Counted from the stretch's first letter, positions 27,364-35,958 are shown. The stretch is DNA of 47,444 bases from Deltaproteobacteria bacterium (GCA_011773515.1 WVXK01000016.1:18107-65550), one strand, 5' to 3'. Numbers and translations: made by a program. Notes: generated from the letters alone by a model not told the origin.

Positions 27364-29463
27364 ATGAGGAATACAGAGATCGACAGGATCAGAAACCTCG
27401 GGATTATAGCGCACGGCGGGGCGGGAAAGACCACGCTGGCCGAGTCTCTTCTTTTCTGTGCGGGGGCTACCGACAGGATGGGAAGGGTTGATGACGGTTC
27501 TTCGAATTTCGACGTTGATCCAGAGGAGATCAAGAGGAAAATTACGATAAGCACCTCGTTTCACCACTACCGCTGGGGAAAATATGACGTTACCGTTGCC
27601 GATACCCCGGGATACATAAATTTTGAGGCCGACGCGAGGAATTGCCTGAGCTTTTTAGACGGGGCCGTTCTCGTGGTGAACGCCGTTTCCGGCGTCGAGG
27701 TGCAAACGGAGAAGATGTGGAAATTTGCCAATGAGTTGAGAGTGCCCACCATTGGTTTCGTGAGCAAGATGGACCGCGAAAGGGCCGATTTTGAGAGAGT
27801 CGTCGAGGAAATAAAGGAAGTTTTGAACGCAAACGTCGTTCCCGTCATGTATCCAATCGGAAAAGAAGCACAGCTCCGGGGAGTGGTGGATATCTGCAAG
27901 ATGAAGGCGGCTATCTATCCCCGCGAGGGATCGGGTGAATTTGAGCTTCAGGATGTCCCTGAGGACCTGGCTGGTAGGATTGGCGAACTGAGAGAGATGT
28001 TTGTGGAGTCGGTGGCGGAGACGGATGATGAGCTGCTCGAGAAGTATTTGAGCGACAGCGAAATAACGGAAGAGGAGATGATGGAGGCGTACAGGAACGC
28101 CGTCTGGGAAATGAAAATTTTTCCTCTTTTCTGCGGCTCTGCATTGAAGCTCGTCGGGATTCACGCCCTCCTGGACTATGTCAACCAATTGTTGCCCCCT
28201 CCGCCGTTTCGGGGAGAGATCGTGGGAAAAAACCCAAGGAACAGAGAGGAAGAGGGGAGGAAAATAGCAAAGGAAGGGCCCTTCTCGGCGCAGGTGTTCA
28301 AGACCCTCGTCGACCCCTATGCGGGGAAGCTTTCTATCATGAAGATCAACTCGGGGACGTTGACTCCCGACATGGGACTGTATAACGCAAACAAGGACAC
28401 TTCTGAACGCATAGCACAGATATTGAAGCTGGAGGGGAAAAAGCAGAGGCAGTTGACGAGCGCAATCGCCGGGGAGATTATCGCTATTCCCAAGTTCAAG
28501 GAAACGGTGACGGGAGATACGCTCTGCGACAAAAAAAGCCCCATCCAATTTGGTGAGCTCACCTTCGAGGAGCCCGTCATATCCTTTGCGATAAAGCCGG
28601 TAAGCAGAGGTGACGAGGACAAGCTTGGTCCCTCCCTGGCCCGCCTCATGGAGGAGGACCCAACGCTTACATTTGGCCAGGATCCGCAGACCAGGCAGTT
28701 CATTCTTTCGGGGATGGGGGAGATACACCTGGAGGTTGCGGTGGAAAAACTGAAGCGGCAGTTTGGCGTGGAGGTGGTGCTCCGGACCCCGAAGGTGCCG
28801 TACAAAGAGACGATCAAGAAAAGCGTACAGGTGCAGGGAAGATACAAGAAACAGACAGGCGGAAGAGGTCAGTACGGAGATACATGGTTGCAGATCGAAC
28901 CCCTCGAGAGAGGAACCGGCTTCGAGTTCGTCAACAAGATTGTCGGGGGGGTAGTGCCCCGCCAGTATATTCCCGCCGTTGAAAAAGGAGTCCTTGAAGC
29001 AATGACCGATGGCTTTCTTGCAGGCTATCCTGTCGTTGACATTCGGGTTACCCTCTACGACGGTTCATACCATCCCGTCGATTCGTCGGAGATGGCTTTT
29101 AAAATTGCCGCATCACTGGGGTTCAAGAAGGGGATGGAGCAGGCAAATCCCGTGCTCATCGAACCCATAATCGAGGTTGAGGTAACCTGCCCCGAAGAGA
29201 ACATCGGGGATGTGATCGGCGATATGAACAGCAAGAGGGGAAGGGTTCTTGGAGTGGAGGCACATGGAAGGCACCAGGTTGTCAGGGTGCTGGTTCCCAT
29301 GGCAGAGATCTTGAGATACTCGTCGGATTTAAGGGCTCTCACCTCCGGCAGGGGCGTGTTCACCATGAAGTTCTCCCACTACGAGGAGGCGACGGGCCAG
29401 GTGGCCGATAAGGTGATGGATGAAGCGAAGAGGGAAGCCGAAGCAGTCGCGGATGAAAAATGA
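27364..29463 (+). CDS. Elongation factor G-like protein (EF-G paralogue)
   Basis: A 699-residue translational GTPase with the full five-domain EF-G layout, but it is a paralogue rather than the main EF-G. The P-loop is AHGGAGKTTL instead of AHIDAGKTT, the G3 motif is DTPGYINF with Tyr84 in place of the catalytic histidine of DTPGHVDF, and G4 is SKMD (Ser134) rather than NKMD. The switch I segment KRKITIS also differs from the canonical RGITI. Such EF-G-like proteins are widespread next to a canonical fusA and their role is not settled. It sits seven bases after coaX, far from any ribosomal protein operon, which also argues against the main EF-G. Confidence 0.88.
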   Translation: MRNTEIDRIRNLGIIAHGGAGKTTLAESLLFCAGATDRMGRVDDGSSNFDVDPEEIKRKITISTSFHHYRWGKYDVTVADTPGYINFEADARNCLSFLDGAVLVVNAVSGVEVQTEKMWKFANELRVPTIGFVSKMDRERADFERVVEEIKEVLNANVVPVMYPIGKEAQLRGVVDICKMKAAIYPREGSGEFELQDVPEDLAGRIGELREMFVESVAETDDELLEKYLSDSEITEEEMMEAYRNAVWEMKIFPLFCGSALKLVGIHALLDYVNQLLPPPPFRGEIVGKNPRNREEEGRKIAKEGPFSAQVFKTLVDPYAGKLSIMKINSGTLTPDMGLYNANKDTSERIAQILKLEGKKQRQLTSAIAGEIIAIPKFKETVTGDTLCDKKSPIQFGELTFEEPVISFAIKPVSRGDEDKLGPSLARLMEEDPTLTFGQDPQTRQFILSGMGEIHLEVAVEKLKRQFGVEVVLRTPKVPYKETIKKSVQVQGRYKKQTGGRGQYGDTWLQIEPLERGTGFEFVNKIVGGVVPRQYIPAVEKGVLEAMTDGFLAGYPVVDIRVTLYDGSYHPVDSSEMAFKIAASLGFKKGMEQANPVLIEPIIEVEVTCPEENIGDVIGDMNSKRGRVLGVEAHGRHQVVRVLVPMAEILRYSSDLRALTSGRGVFTMKFSHYEEATGQVADKVMDEAKREAEAVADEK

Positions 29464-29686
29464 TGCCATGCTCCCTGCCTCGGAGATGATGAGCCGTCGA
29501 TCCTCGCTTCATTCCATGAAACAGGGGCAACTGGCGACAGTTGGATGCTCCTGCTCCGTTACTTTCGGTTTCAATGTATTGAGCGATAAAATGATATTTT
29601 AAAAAAAGTGCGTATTTGTGGTAAAAGTAATCTGAGAAAAGGAGTGGAAAAAGCTCGAACGATACTAAATAATGGAAGAGGTTTCA
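29464..29686 (+). other. Intergenic region before the MglA-like gene
   Basis: This 223-bp gap contains a 6-bp stem closed by a GNRA-type tetraloop, CAACTG-GCGA-CAGTTG (29528-29543), without a following U-tract. The part from about 29570 is AT-rich with TGATATTTTAAAAAAAG, a likely promoter area, but I could not find a pair of boxes with acceptable spacing. No reading frame of interest is present. Confidence 0.35.
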
Positions 29687-30817
29687 ATGGCACTATTCAA
29701 TTACGCTGCAAGAGAAATAAGCGCGAAGATCGTGTATTATGGCCCCGGACTTTCGGGGAAGACAACGAACATCGAGTCGATCTATTCGATGTTGCAGTCC
29801 GACCAGAGGGGGAAACTCATTTCCCTTCCCACGGAAACGGACAGAACGCTTTTCTTCGACTTTCTCCCCGTTGAACTCGGCAAGATAAAAGGCTTTACCG
29901 TTCGATTCCATCTCTATACCGTCCCGGGCCAGGTATTTTACAACCAGACGAGAAAACTCGTCCTCCAGGGTGTGGATGGGATAGTTTTCGTTGCTGACTC
30001 ACAGGTGAACATGCTCGACAGCGATATTGAGAGTCTTCGGAATCTGCAAGAGAACCTGGCGTCTTACGGGAAGAATCTCGAGGAACTCCCTTTCGTAATG
30101 CAGTTTAACAAGCGTGACCTCAAAAACATCATGTCCGTTGAGGAGATGAACAGTCACCTCAATGAGAACGGCGTGCCGTACTTCAACGCGATAGCCATCA
30201 CGGGGGAGGGCGTAAAAGACACTCTGATGGAAATTGCCAAGATGGTTTTCAATTATCTCAGGAAGACGCTCCTTCTGGAATCTGAGATCGGAAGCTCTGC
30301 AGAAGAAGACATAGGTGAGCTTGTGGGGAGAGAAATAGACCAGAGGTTCGTGAGCGAACAGGAGGAGATCGAAGAGATTGAGGATCTGGAAGAGCTTCCA
30401 TCGGATTCCTCAATGAACATAAATTTCGGGGAGCTGTCTGCAGAGGGCGATATGCAGGATGGGGCCGGCGAGATGCTCCTTGAGGGGCAGGACCTCGGTG
30501 GCGAGATGGATTCCCCCGAAGAACCTGGTTTTTCAGAGGCAATAGAGTTCGACGAGATGCCGGACCTGGAAGGGGAAGATGGAGATATACGAAGCCTGCT
30601 CGATGAAATAGAGATAGAAGAAGAAGAGGTCCGCGAGGAGGAGCATGTCGGGGCTGGCGATGTGGGAGTTTCCGTTGAGGGAGCGGGGCTTACTTTCGTT
30701 CGGCTCGAGAATCCATACATTTCTCATGAGGGGGGTGCGGTGGTTCCGGCGGTGTTTTTAAACAGCGAGGGTGCCGAAGTCGTTGTGAAGATCAAAATAT
30801 CGGTAGAAAAAGGCTGA
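29687..30817 (+). CDS. MglA-like small GTPase with long acidic C-terminal extension
   Basis: Residues 1-195 form a Ras-like GTPase of the MglA family: P-loop GPGLSGKTT (19-27), switch region SLPTETDRTLFFDFLP, the MglA-specific G3 TVPGQ (78-82, with threonine for aspartate), and G4 NKRD (141-144). MglA proteins control cell polarity, motility and pilus positioning. From about residue 200 to the end (376) is an extension very rich in Glu and Asp, with runs such as EEIEEIEDLEELP, ending in a short conserved-looking hydrophobic segment before ISVEKG. Standard MglA ends near residue 195. The second in-frame ATG is chosen because GAAGAGG precedes it. The next gene follows after two bases, implying a functional pair. 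Confidence 0.85.
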   Translation: MALFNYAAREISAKIVYYGPGLSGKTTNIESIYSMLQSDQRGKLISLPTETDRTLFFDFLPVELGKIKGFTVRFHLYTVPGQVFYNQTRKLVLQGVDGIVFVADSQVNMLDSDIESLRNLQENLASYGKNLEELPFVMQFNKRDLKNIMSVEEMNSHLNENGVPYFNAIAITGEGVKDTLMEIAKMVFNYLRKTLLLESEIGSSAEEDIGELVGREIDQRFVSEQEEIEEIEDLEELPSDSSMNINFGELSAEGDMQDGAGEMLLEGQDLGGEMDSPEEPGFSEAIEFDEMPDLEGEDGDIRSLLDEIEIEEEEVREEEHVGAGDVGVSVEGAGLTFVRLENPYISHEGGAVVPAVFLNSEGAEVVVKIKISVEKG

Positions 30818-30819
30818 GG

Positions 30820-32259
30820 ATGGTACAGGATTTTCAGAATAAATCCAAAGAGATAATACGTTCTTCCAGCAGTATCGATATAAAGATAAAAGAATTTACC
30901 GATCTTATTTCCAAGTTTCTCGACAACTCGGTAGTTTCCGTTCTTCTCTTCGACAGGGAAGTGGATGAATTTTTCCTCAGGGGCTCCACTATCCGGTACC
31001 AGGGGGGTGTTGATGCCGTGCGCTTCTCGGCTTCGGGAACGGTGGATGCCCTGTCCCTTGTAGAAAAACGCGTGGTTTCCATGAGGGAGGTGAACAGGCC
31101 CGCCGACAGCAGACTGAAGGCGGAGTACCACGCCTTCGGGTTGAACACGATGGGGGAGATGCTCGGAGTCGTCTCTGTCCAGAGTGTCTCAGAAAGAGGC
31201 CTTCCCCCGGAGAAGATCGCCGCGGCAGGAGAGGCGATCAACCAGCTTGCCGATGTCGTATCAATAGCCATCAAAGAGGAAACTGTTTCCGAGCGCATGA
31301 CCAAGATAGCGGCCATCAACGAAGCCGGGGTCAACATCATTTCCACTCTCGACCTGGACAGGCTGCTCAAGCTTGTTGCCACGTCTGCTTCCCTGATCAT
31401 GGAGGCAGAGAGCTGTGTGTTGAGGTTGTATGACGAAGACAGCGGCAAATACACGATAAGAGAATTCTACGGCCTGAAGGGAGAGGATGTACAGAAGATG
31501 CTGTTTCAACTCGACAGGGCGGTGGTGGTGGAGGTGTTGAAAAGCGGCAATCCGATTCTCCTCCGGGATATTGGCGAAGATGAACAGCACAAGAAGTTCG
31601 ATGGCTATGCGAAGACGCTTATCTGCTATCCCCTGAAGGAAGGGGTGGATGTTATCGGGACGGCAACCATTTTTGACAAGTTCACGCAAAAGACTTTTTA
31701 CCCCATACCCTTTACGAGTGAGGACCTGAATAATTTTGAAAAGTTTACCAGGTATGCGGAAAAGGCGATTTCAAATGCCATAACCTTTGAGAGAAATGAA
31801 AAGCTGAAAAACATAGACGACGTGACGGGATTGCCCAATCTCAAGTATTTCCAGTCCCGGCTGTTAACCGAGCTGAACCGGGCCAAGAGGTTCAGCAGCA
31901 AACTCGTCCTGATGATTTGTGAAATCGTCCCCCATGTGAGCTTTGAGGAATTTTACATGAAGTGGAAGGGAGACCGTATCATAAAGCGTCTTGCCGGGAA
32001 AATAAGGGGAACCTTGCGCGAGTATGACGTGGTGGCGAGAATCAGTGAAAGCAAGTTTGGCATCATATTGCCTCAGGCCGAGGACGGAAAGATAAGTGCA
32101 ATCCCGAGGATAAAGAAGTCCATAGAAGATGAGATCGCCGTGATCAAGGAAGAGGGGAAGGACATCAAAGTCGATATAAAGTTTGGACATGCCACATATC
32201 CAGACGACGGTGAGGAGTACGAGAAGCTCATCTTCAAGACGAATATCTTAAAGTTGTGA
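30820..32259 (+). CDS. GAF-GAF protein with degenerate GGDEF domain
   Basis: A soluble 479-residue signalling protein without membrane segments. Two GAF-like regions are visible, about residues 20-150 and 165-325, followed by a diguanylate-cyclase-like domain starting at DDVTGLPNLKYFQSRL (residue 333). The catalytic GGDEF loop is replaced by SESKF (409-413, within VARISESKFGIILPQ), so cyclic-di-GMP synthesis is not expected; the domain could sense GTP or c-di-GMP or act structurally. Two bases separate it from the MglA-like gene. A working model is that it acts with or regulates that GTPase, in the way MglB or response regulators do elsewhere. This is inference. Confidence 0.8.
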   Translation: MVQDFQNKSKEIIRSSSSIDIKIKEFTDLISKFLDNSVVSVLLFDREVDEFFLRGSTIRYQGGVDAVRFSASGTVDALSLVEKRVVSMREVNRPADSRLKAEYHAFGLNTMGEMLGVVSVQSVSERGLPPEKIAAAGEAINQLADVVSIAIKEETVSERMTKIAAINEAGVNIISTLDLDRLLKLVATSASLIMEAESCVLRLYDEDSGKYTIREFYGLKGEDVQKMLFQLDRAVVVEVLKSGNPILLRDIGEDEQHKKFDGYAKTLICYPLKEGVDVIGTATIFDKFTQKTFYPIPFTSEDLNNFEKFTRYAEKAISNAITFERNEKLKNIDDVTGLPNLKYFQSRLLTELNRAKRFSSKLVLMICEIVPHVSFEEFYMKWKGDRIIKRLAGKIRGTLREYDVVARISESKFGIILPQAEDGKISAIPRIKKSIEDEIAVIKEEGKDIKVDIKFGHATYPDDGEEYEKLIFKTNILKL

Positions 32260-32262
32260 GCC

Positions 32263-32700
32263 ATGTCTGGCAGGATCGTTGCGGTATCAATCAGCGGAGA
32301 AAAGGGAACGAGGAAAGAAAACGTCGATTTTGTTTCCCTCGTTGAGGGCAGCGGTATTGCAGGAGATGCGCACGCAGGGCCCGGCACGAGGCAGGTCAGC
32401 CTCCTCTCCATTGATTCGATCGAGAAGATGAGAGCTTCCGGCGGCCTGGAGCTTTCTCCCGGAGACTTTGCTGAAAACATTACAGTCGAGGGCATTTCGC
32501 TCCTCTCGATCGATGTGGGTACGAAAATCCGGCTCGGAGAAACTGCGCTGCTGGAAGTTACCCACATCGGTAAGGAATGTCACGATCGGTGTGCCATATA
32601 CTTTTCAGCCGGCGACTGTGTCATGCCCCGGGAGGGAATATTTGCGAAAGTTGTAAGAGGAGGACTGGTCAGGCCGGGAGACGGGGTTGCACTTGAATGA
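32263..32700 (+). CDS. MOSC domain protein
   Basis: A 145-residue single-domain MOSC protein. MOSC domains are found at the C-terminus of molybdenum cofactor sulfurases and in YiiM-type molybdoenzymes, where they bind the cofactor or carry sulfur. The signature pattern is seen in GSGIAGDAHAGPGTRQVSLLS, then LSPGDFAENITVEGI and a conserved cysteine in GKECHDRCAIY. It starts three bases after the GAF protein and is directly followed by a MogA/MoaB protein, a common pairing in anaerobes and consistent with molybdenum or tungsten cofactor handling. Confidence 0.9.
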   Translation: MSGRIVAVSISGEKGTRKENVDFVSLVEGSGIAGDAHAGPGTRQVSLLSIDSIEKMRASGGLELSPGDFAENITVEGISLLSIDVGTKIRLGETALLEVTHIGKECHDRCAIYFSAGDCVMPREGIFAKVVRGGLVRPGDGVALE

Positions 32701-32701
32701 G

Positions 32702-33214
32702 ATGTTTACCGCTTTCGTGATAACCGTGAGCGACAGGTCATTCCGCGGGGAGAGAGAAGACCTGTCGGGCCCATCGGTTGCCGGATTCCTGGCGGGGAAG
32801 CAATTTCATGTGGTCGGGTCTGCCATCGTACCCGACGAGGCCGGTGCGATAGGTGACGCTATCTGCGGGGCTATTGATAATGAGGGAGTTGACCTCGTGG
32901 TGACAACGGGCGGCACGGGGCTGTCACCGAGGGATGTGACACCCGAGGCTACCCTCTCCGTCATAGACAGACACATCCCGGGTTTTCCAGAAATCATGAG
33001 AAAGGAAAGCATTGCAAAAACAGCCTACGCCTCCTTTTCAAGGGGGGTTTGCGGCATAAGAGGGAAAAGCATCGTAATAAATCTTCCCGGTTCTCCAAAA
33101 GGAGCGATTGAAAATATAGAGGTGATAGGGGATATCCTCAGGGATGCGGTAAGGGAAGTGCGGGGAGAGGTGGCTGACTGCAGCGAAAAGGGCATCGAGC
33201 GGCTCAAAGAGTGA
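32702..33214 (+). CDS. MogA/MoaB family molybdopterin protein
   Basis: Trimeric cytoplasmic enzyme of the MogA/MoaB family that adenylylates molybdopterin before metal insertion. The 170 residues have TVSDRSFRGEREDLSGP, the active-site VVTTGGTGLSPRDVTPEAT, and the C-terminal IVINLPGSPKGAIENI. The ATG one base after the MOSC stop matches family starts (MFTAFVITVSDRS); an in-frame TTG five codons upstream cannot be excluded. Together with the MOSC gene it forms a small cofactor unit. Other Moa/Moe genes are absent from the window. Confidence 0.92.
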   Translation: MFTAFVITVSDRSFRGEREDLSGPSVAGFLAGKQFHVVGSAIVPDEAGAIGDAICGAIDNEGVDLVVTTGGTGLSPRDVTPEATLSVIDRHIPGFPEIMRKESIAKTAYASFSRGVCGIRGKSIVINLPGSPKGAIENIEVIGDILRDAVREVRGEVADCSEKGIERLKE

Positions 33215-33265
33215 GGATTCCCCCGACCCGGAAAAGCAGGCCATAACGGCTTTCGCCGAGCAGAA

Positions 33266-34111
33266 CTAAGAGCCTTTTTCCTTTGTGCGGTGGGCATCCC
33301 CCTCTATCGTAACGTTCATGCTTCCCGCCCTGTATCCCTCGAGGTCAAGGGAGACGAAGGTATACCCGAGTTCCCTGAACCGTTCCGAGACCTCCTTCCT
33401 GATCGAAGGGTCAAGAAACCTCTCCATCTCGTCCTGCCCAACTTCGATTCGCGCAACGCTGTCGTGGTGCCGAACCCTGAACTGCCTGAACCCCTTTTCT
33501 ATAAGGTAAGCTTCACATGCCTCTATTTTTTTGAGGCCCTCCTCCGTGATTTCATTTCCGTATGGGAACCGCGATGAGAGACACGCGTAAGATCCCTTGT
33601 TCCACGTGGGAATGCCGAGTTTCCGGGAGAGCACCCGTATCTCATCTTTAACGAGGCCGGCTTCCACGAGTGGGCTTCGAACCCCAAGCTCCTCCGCTGC
33701 AACCCTTCCGGGCCTGAAATCGAAAATGTCGTCGCTGTTGTTGCCGTCGACAACCCAGGGGATGTTCATTGTCTCACCAATTTTTATCAATTTGCCGAAC
33801 AACTCCTTTTTGCAGAAATAACACCTGTTCGGCGGATTGCCTCGAAACTCGGGAATGTCTAATTCCTCCGATTCTATGATCAGGTGCCGTGCGGCGAACA
33901 ATGTGGCGAGGGACCTGGCCTGTTCAAGTTCGAAAGAAGGATAGGTTGAGGAAGTTGCCGTGACGGCAACTGCCCTTTCCCCGAGGGTGTCAATTGCTAC
34001 TTTGAGCAAAAAGGTACTGTCCACCCCCCCGCTGAATGCCACGATGACGGCACCCATGTCCCTCAAAATCTCCTGGAGTTTGTCCAGTTTATCCGAAACC
34101 TTTTTGTCCAC
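33266..34111 (-). CDS. larE: LarE-type ATP-dependent sulfur transferase
   Basis: PP-loop enzyme of 281 residues that converts a pyridinium carboxylate precursor to its thiocarboxylate for the nickel-pincer nucleotide cofactor of lactate racemase-type enzymes. The AMP-forming loop is AFSGGVDSTFLL (residues 25-36). Three conserved cysteines are present: Cys97 and Cys100 in RCYFCK, and Cys177 in SYACLSSRFPYG. Proteins with three such cysteines are reported to bind a [4Fe-4S] cluster and use external sulfide, while the single-cysteine Lactobacillus type sacrifices its cysteine. The start is GTG. larB, larC and larA are not in the window, so the cofactor role is by homology only. Confidence 0.88.
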   Translation of the reverse strand: MDKKVSDKLDKLQEILRDMGAVIVAFSGGVDSTFLLKVAIDTLGERAVAVTATSSTYPSFELEQARSLATLFAARHLIIESEELDIPEFRGNPPNRCYFCKKELFGKLIKIGETMNIPWVVDGNNSDDIFDFRPGRVAAEELGVRSPLVEAGLVKDEIRVLSRKLGIPTWNKGSYACLSSRFPYGNEITEEGLKKIEACEAYLIEKGFRQFRVRHHDSVARIEVGQDEMERFLDPSIRKEVSERFRELGYTFVSLDLEGYRAGSMNVTIEGDAHRTKEKGS

Positions 34112-34120
34112 TCTGCCCGC

Positions 34121-35140
34121 CTACCGTATGAGATACCTCTCGAGTTCTTCGGGATGCGCATTGCTGACTTTGGCCAAACAGACATCTTCTCTTTTTCCAT
34201 CCGGGTATCGTATCGATGCCGGGTAAGGCTCTTTTGCTCTTTTGGCGTATCGTTCAAAGGAAAGGGCAATTTCCCTGTAGGGAAGGCCCGAGTTTGCGTC
34301 TTCCACACCGATCACGGGGCCGGGAAACCCCTCGGGGCACACGAGGACAATTCTCCCTTTACCCAGCGTTTGAAGCTTTGTGTTTTCAGCTTCGCTCCTG
34401 GGGATGATCAGCTTTTCGCCCGACCCGAGCCTCAAGTGCCTTCCCACCTTCAATAAGTTGAACTCGTAGTTTTCGATGGTATCACAGTGCTCGAACAGAT
34501 CTTTCAATCTGGGCGCAAACATCCTGTCGGTGAGAAGGCATCCCCCTGCGGGGCACGGGTAGTCCTTGAGGTCGTATTTTTCTGCCAGCATCAACTGCTC
34601 TTTTCTGGACCTTCCTGCGATGCTGAGAAGGTTGTTTCTATCGACCCAGCCCTCAATTTCGGGGATGGTGGGGGGGAAATGCTTTGCCGAGAGAGGTCGC
34701 AGAAGGAGTCCTTCCAGCCCACTTTTTTTCTCTATGAACCGCAGCACGTCACGCATCTGGGACATGGGCCGCTGGCCGAGGACTTCCCCCGTTACGATGA
34801 ACCTGGCCCCTTCCTTTTCCATCCTTTCCTTTGCTTTCTTCAACCCGAAGATTCTGCAGTCTATGCAGGGGTTGAGGGCAGATCCGTATCCGTGCCGTGG
34901 ATTTCTTACGATATCGAAGTAATCCTTTCCCTTGGGAAGGGTGACCATTTTTATCCCGAGCTGCTCTGCCATGAGTACCGACGTTGCCCTGCAGCCGCTG
35001 GTTCTCCTGTCGCAGGTGCAGAAAGGGGACGTCAGGTGGATCGCAAGGAGCTCTATGCCCTCGTCGAGCATGAGCTTGGCCGCCAGGGTCGAATCAAGGC
35101 CCCCGGAAAACATGATTATTGCTTTTACCTTTTCCTTCAT
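34121..35140 (-). CDS. PP-loop tRNA thiolation-like protein
   Basis: A 339-residue ATP-pyrophosphatase related to MnmA/ThiI-type tRNA thiouridine enzymes. The PP-loop is MFSGGLDSTLAAKL (residues 10-23). Cysteine pairs occur at 41/43, 92/95 (NPCIDCRIFG) and 196/201 (CPAGGC), suitable for sulfur transfer or an FeS cluster. The C-terminal third resembles the RNA-binding NFACT-R-like domain found in this family. The start is chosen at MKEKVKAIIMF, because an upstream in-frame ATG lies in the ThiF gene. Members are often annotated as tRNA (5-methylaminomethyl-2-thiouridylate) methyltransferase, but the modified base is unknown. It lies nine bases from larE and 11 from the ThiF-like gene. Confidence 0.72.
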   Translation of the reverse strand: MKEKVKAIIMFSGGLDSTLAAKLMLDEGIELLAIHLTSPFCTCDRRTSGCRATSVLMAEQLGIKMVTLPKGKDYFDIVRNPRHGYGSALNPCIDCRIFGLKKAKERMEKEGARFIVTGEVLGQRPMSQMRDVLRFIEKKSGLEGLLLRPLSAKHFPPTIPEIEGWVDRNNLLSIAGRSRKEQLMLAEKYDLKDYPCPAGGCLLTDRMFAPRLKDLFEHCDTIENYEFNLLKVGRHLRLGSGEKLIIPRSEAENTKLQTLGKGRIVLVCPEGFPGPVIGVEDANSGLPYREIALSFERYAKRAKEPYPASIRYPDGKREDVCLAKVSNAHPEELERYLIR

Positions 35141-35151
35141 CGTCCGTTTTC

Positions 35152-35958
35152 TCAACCGGTGCACGCCTCGCCGTACGAAATCGGGGAGAGAGGCCTGGTT
35201 ATCGAGGGGCTCATGCCGCATACGGGACAGCTGTCGTTTCTTTTGAACTCAACGAAACGTACGGTCCAGTCGAGGCAGTCCAGGTACATGACCCTGTCCG
35301 TCAGAGGCCTTCCCGCGCCCGTTTTGAGTTTGAGAACCTCTGTAGCCTGTATCGAGCCGAACAATCCTGCCACGGATCCGAGGATCCCCGATTCCTGGCA
35401 GCCGGGCGAGTCCTTTCTCAGCGGGATTTCGGGAAGAACGCACCGAAGACAGCCTGATTCCCCCGGGATCACCGTGAAAAACTGCCCCCCGAACCTGAGA
35501 ATCCCGCAGTGTACGAGTCTTTTTCCTGCTATGACACAGGCATCGTTCAAAAGATATTTGCTTTCAAAACTGTCTGTTCCGTCCACGATGATCTCGTATC
35601 CGCCGATGATATCAAAAACGTTGTCCGTGTTTATCCGTTCCGTATAGGTTTCTATGACGGTCTCGCCATGAAGCGCTTTGAGCCTCCTGGCCGCTACCTC
35701 CGTCTTTTTTTCTCCCACGTTTTTTTCCTGATAGAGTATCTGTCGCTGCAGGTTTGTCAAGTCTACCCTGTCATGGTCCACGATTCCTATTTTCCCTGCT
35801 CCTGCAGCGGCCAGATAGAAAAGGACAGCGGAGCCGAGCCCTCCGGCCCCCACGACGAGGACAGAAGACGAACGGATTTTTTTCTGCCCTTCCGGCCCGA
35901 TCTCCTCGATGAGGATATTTCTGCTGAACCGGAGTATATTCTCTTCTTCTCTACCCAT
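35152..35958 (-). CDS. ThiF/MoeB family adenylyltransferase
   Basis: E1-like enzyme of 268 residues that adenylylates the C-terminal glycine of a ubiquitin-like sulfur carrier (ThiS, MoaD or similar). It has FSRNILIEEIGPEGQKKI at the start, the nucleotide loop VVGAGGLGSAVLFYLAAAG, the substrate-binding aspartate in IVDHDRVDLTNLQRQ, and two zinc CxxC pairs (Cys170/173 and Cys244/247). Cys187 in SPGCQESGILG aligns with the sulfur-transfer cysteine region of ThiF. No rhodanese domain is attached. The sulfur carrier partner is not encoded here. AGG sits immediately next to the ATG, so initiation may be inefficient or begin elsewhere. Confidence 0.88.
   Translation of the reverse strand: MGREEENILRFSRNILIEEIGPEGQKKIRSSSVLVVGAGGLGSAVLFYLAAAGAGKIGIVDHDRVDLTNLQRQILYQEKNVGEKKTEVAARRLKALHGETVIETYTERINTDNVFDIIGGYEIIVDGTDSFESKYLLNDACVIAGKRLVHCGILRFGGQFFTVIPGESGCLRCVLPEIPLRKDSPGCQESGILGSVAGLFGSIQATEVLKLKTGAGRPLTDRVMYLDCLDWTVRFVEFKRNDSCPVCGMSPSITRPLSPISYGEACTG

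Noticed and set aside
27655-28728. 357-codon minus-strand frame opposite the EF-G-like gene
   Set aside because: The plus strand encodes a clear translational GTPase through the whole stretch; the antisense translation has no recognisable domain.
27364-29463. Naming this gene as the main elongation factor fusA
   Set aside because: The altered G1, G3 and G4 motifs and the lack of ribosomal protein neighbours indicate the EF-G-like paralogue.
32044-32070. Active diguanylate cyclase in the GAF protein
   Set aside because: The GGDEF loop is SESKF, without the glycines and acids needed for catalysis.
34487-35647. 386-codon plus-strand open frame opposite the PP-loop and ThiF genes
   Set aside because: It runs across two conserved minus-strand genes and their junction, shows no family motif, and lacks a ribosome-binding site. 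It is the antisense shadow of GC-rich coding DNA.
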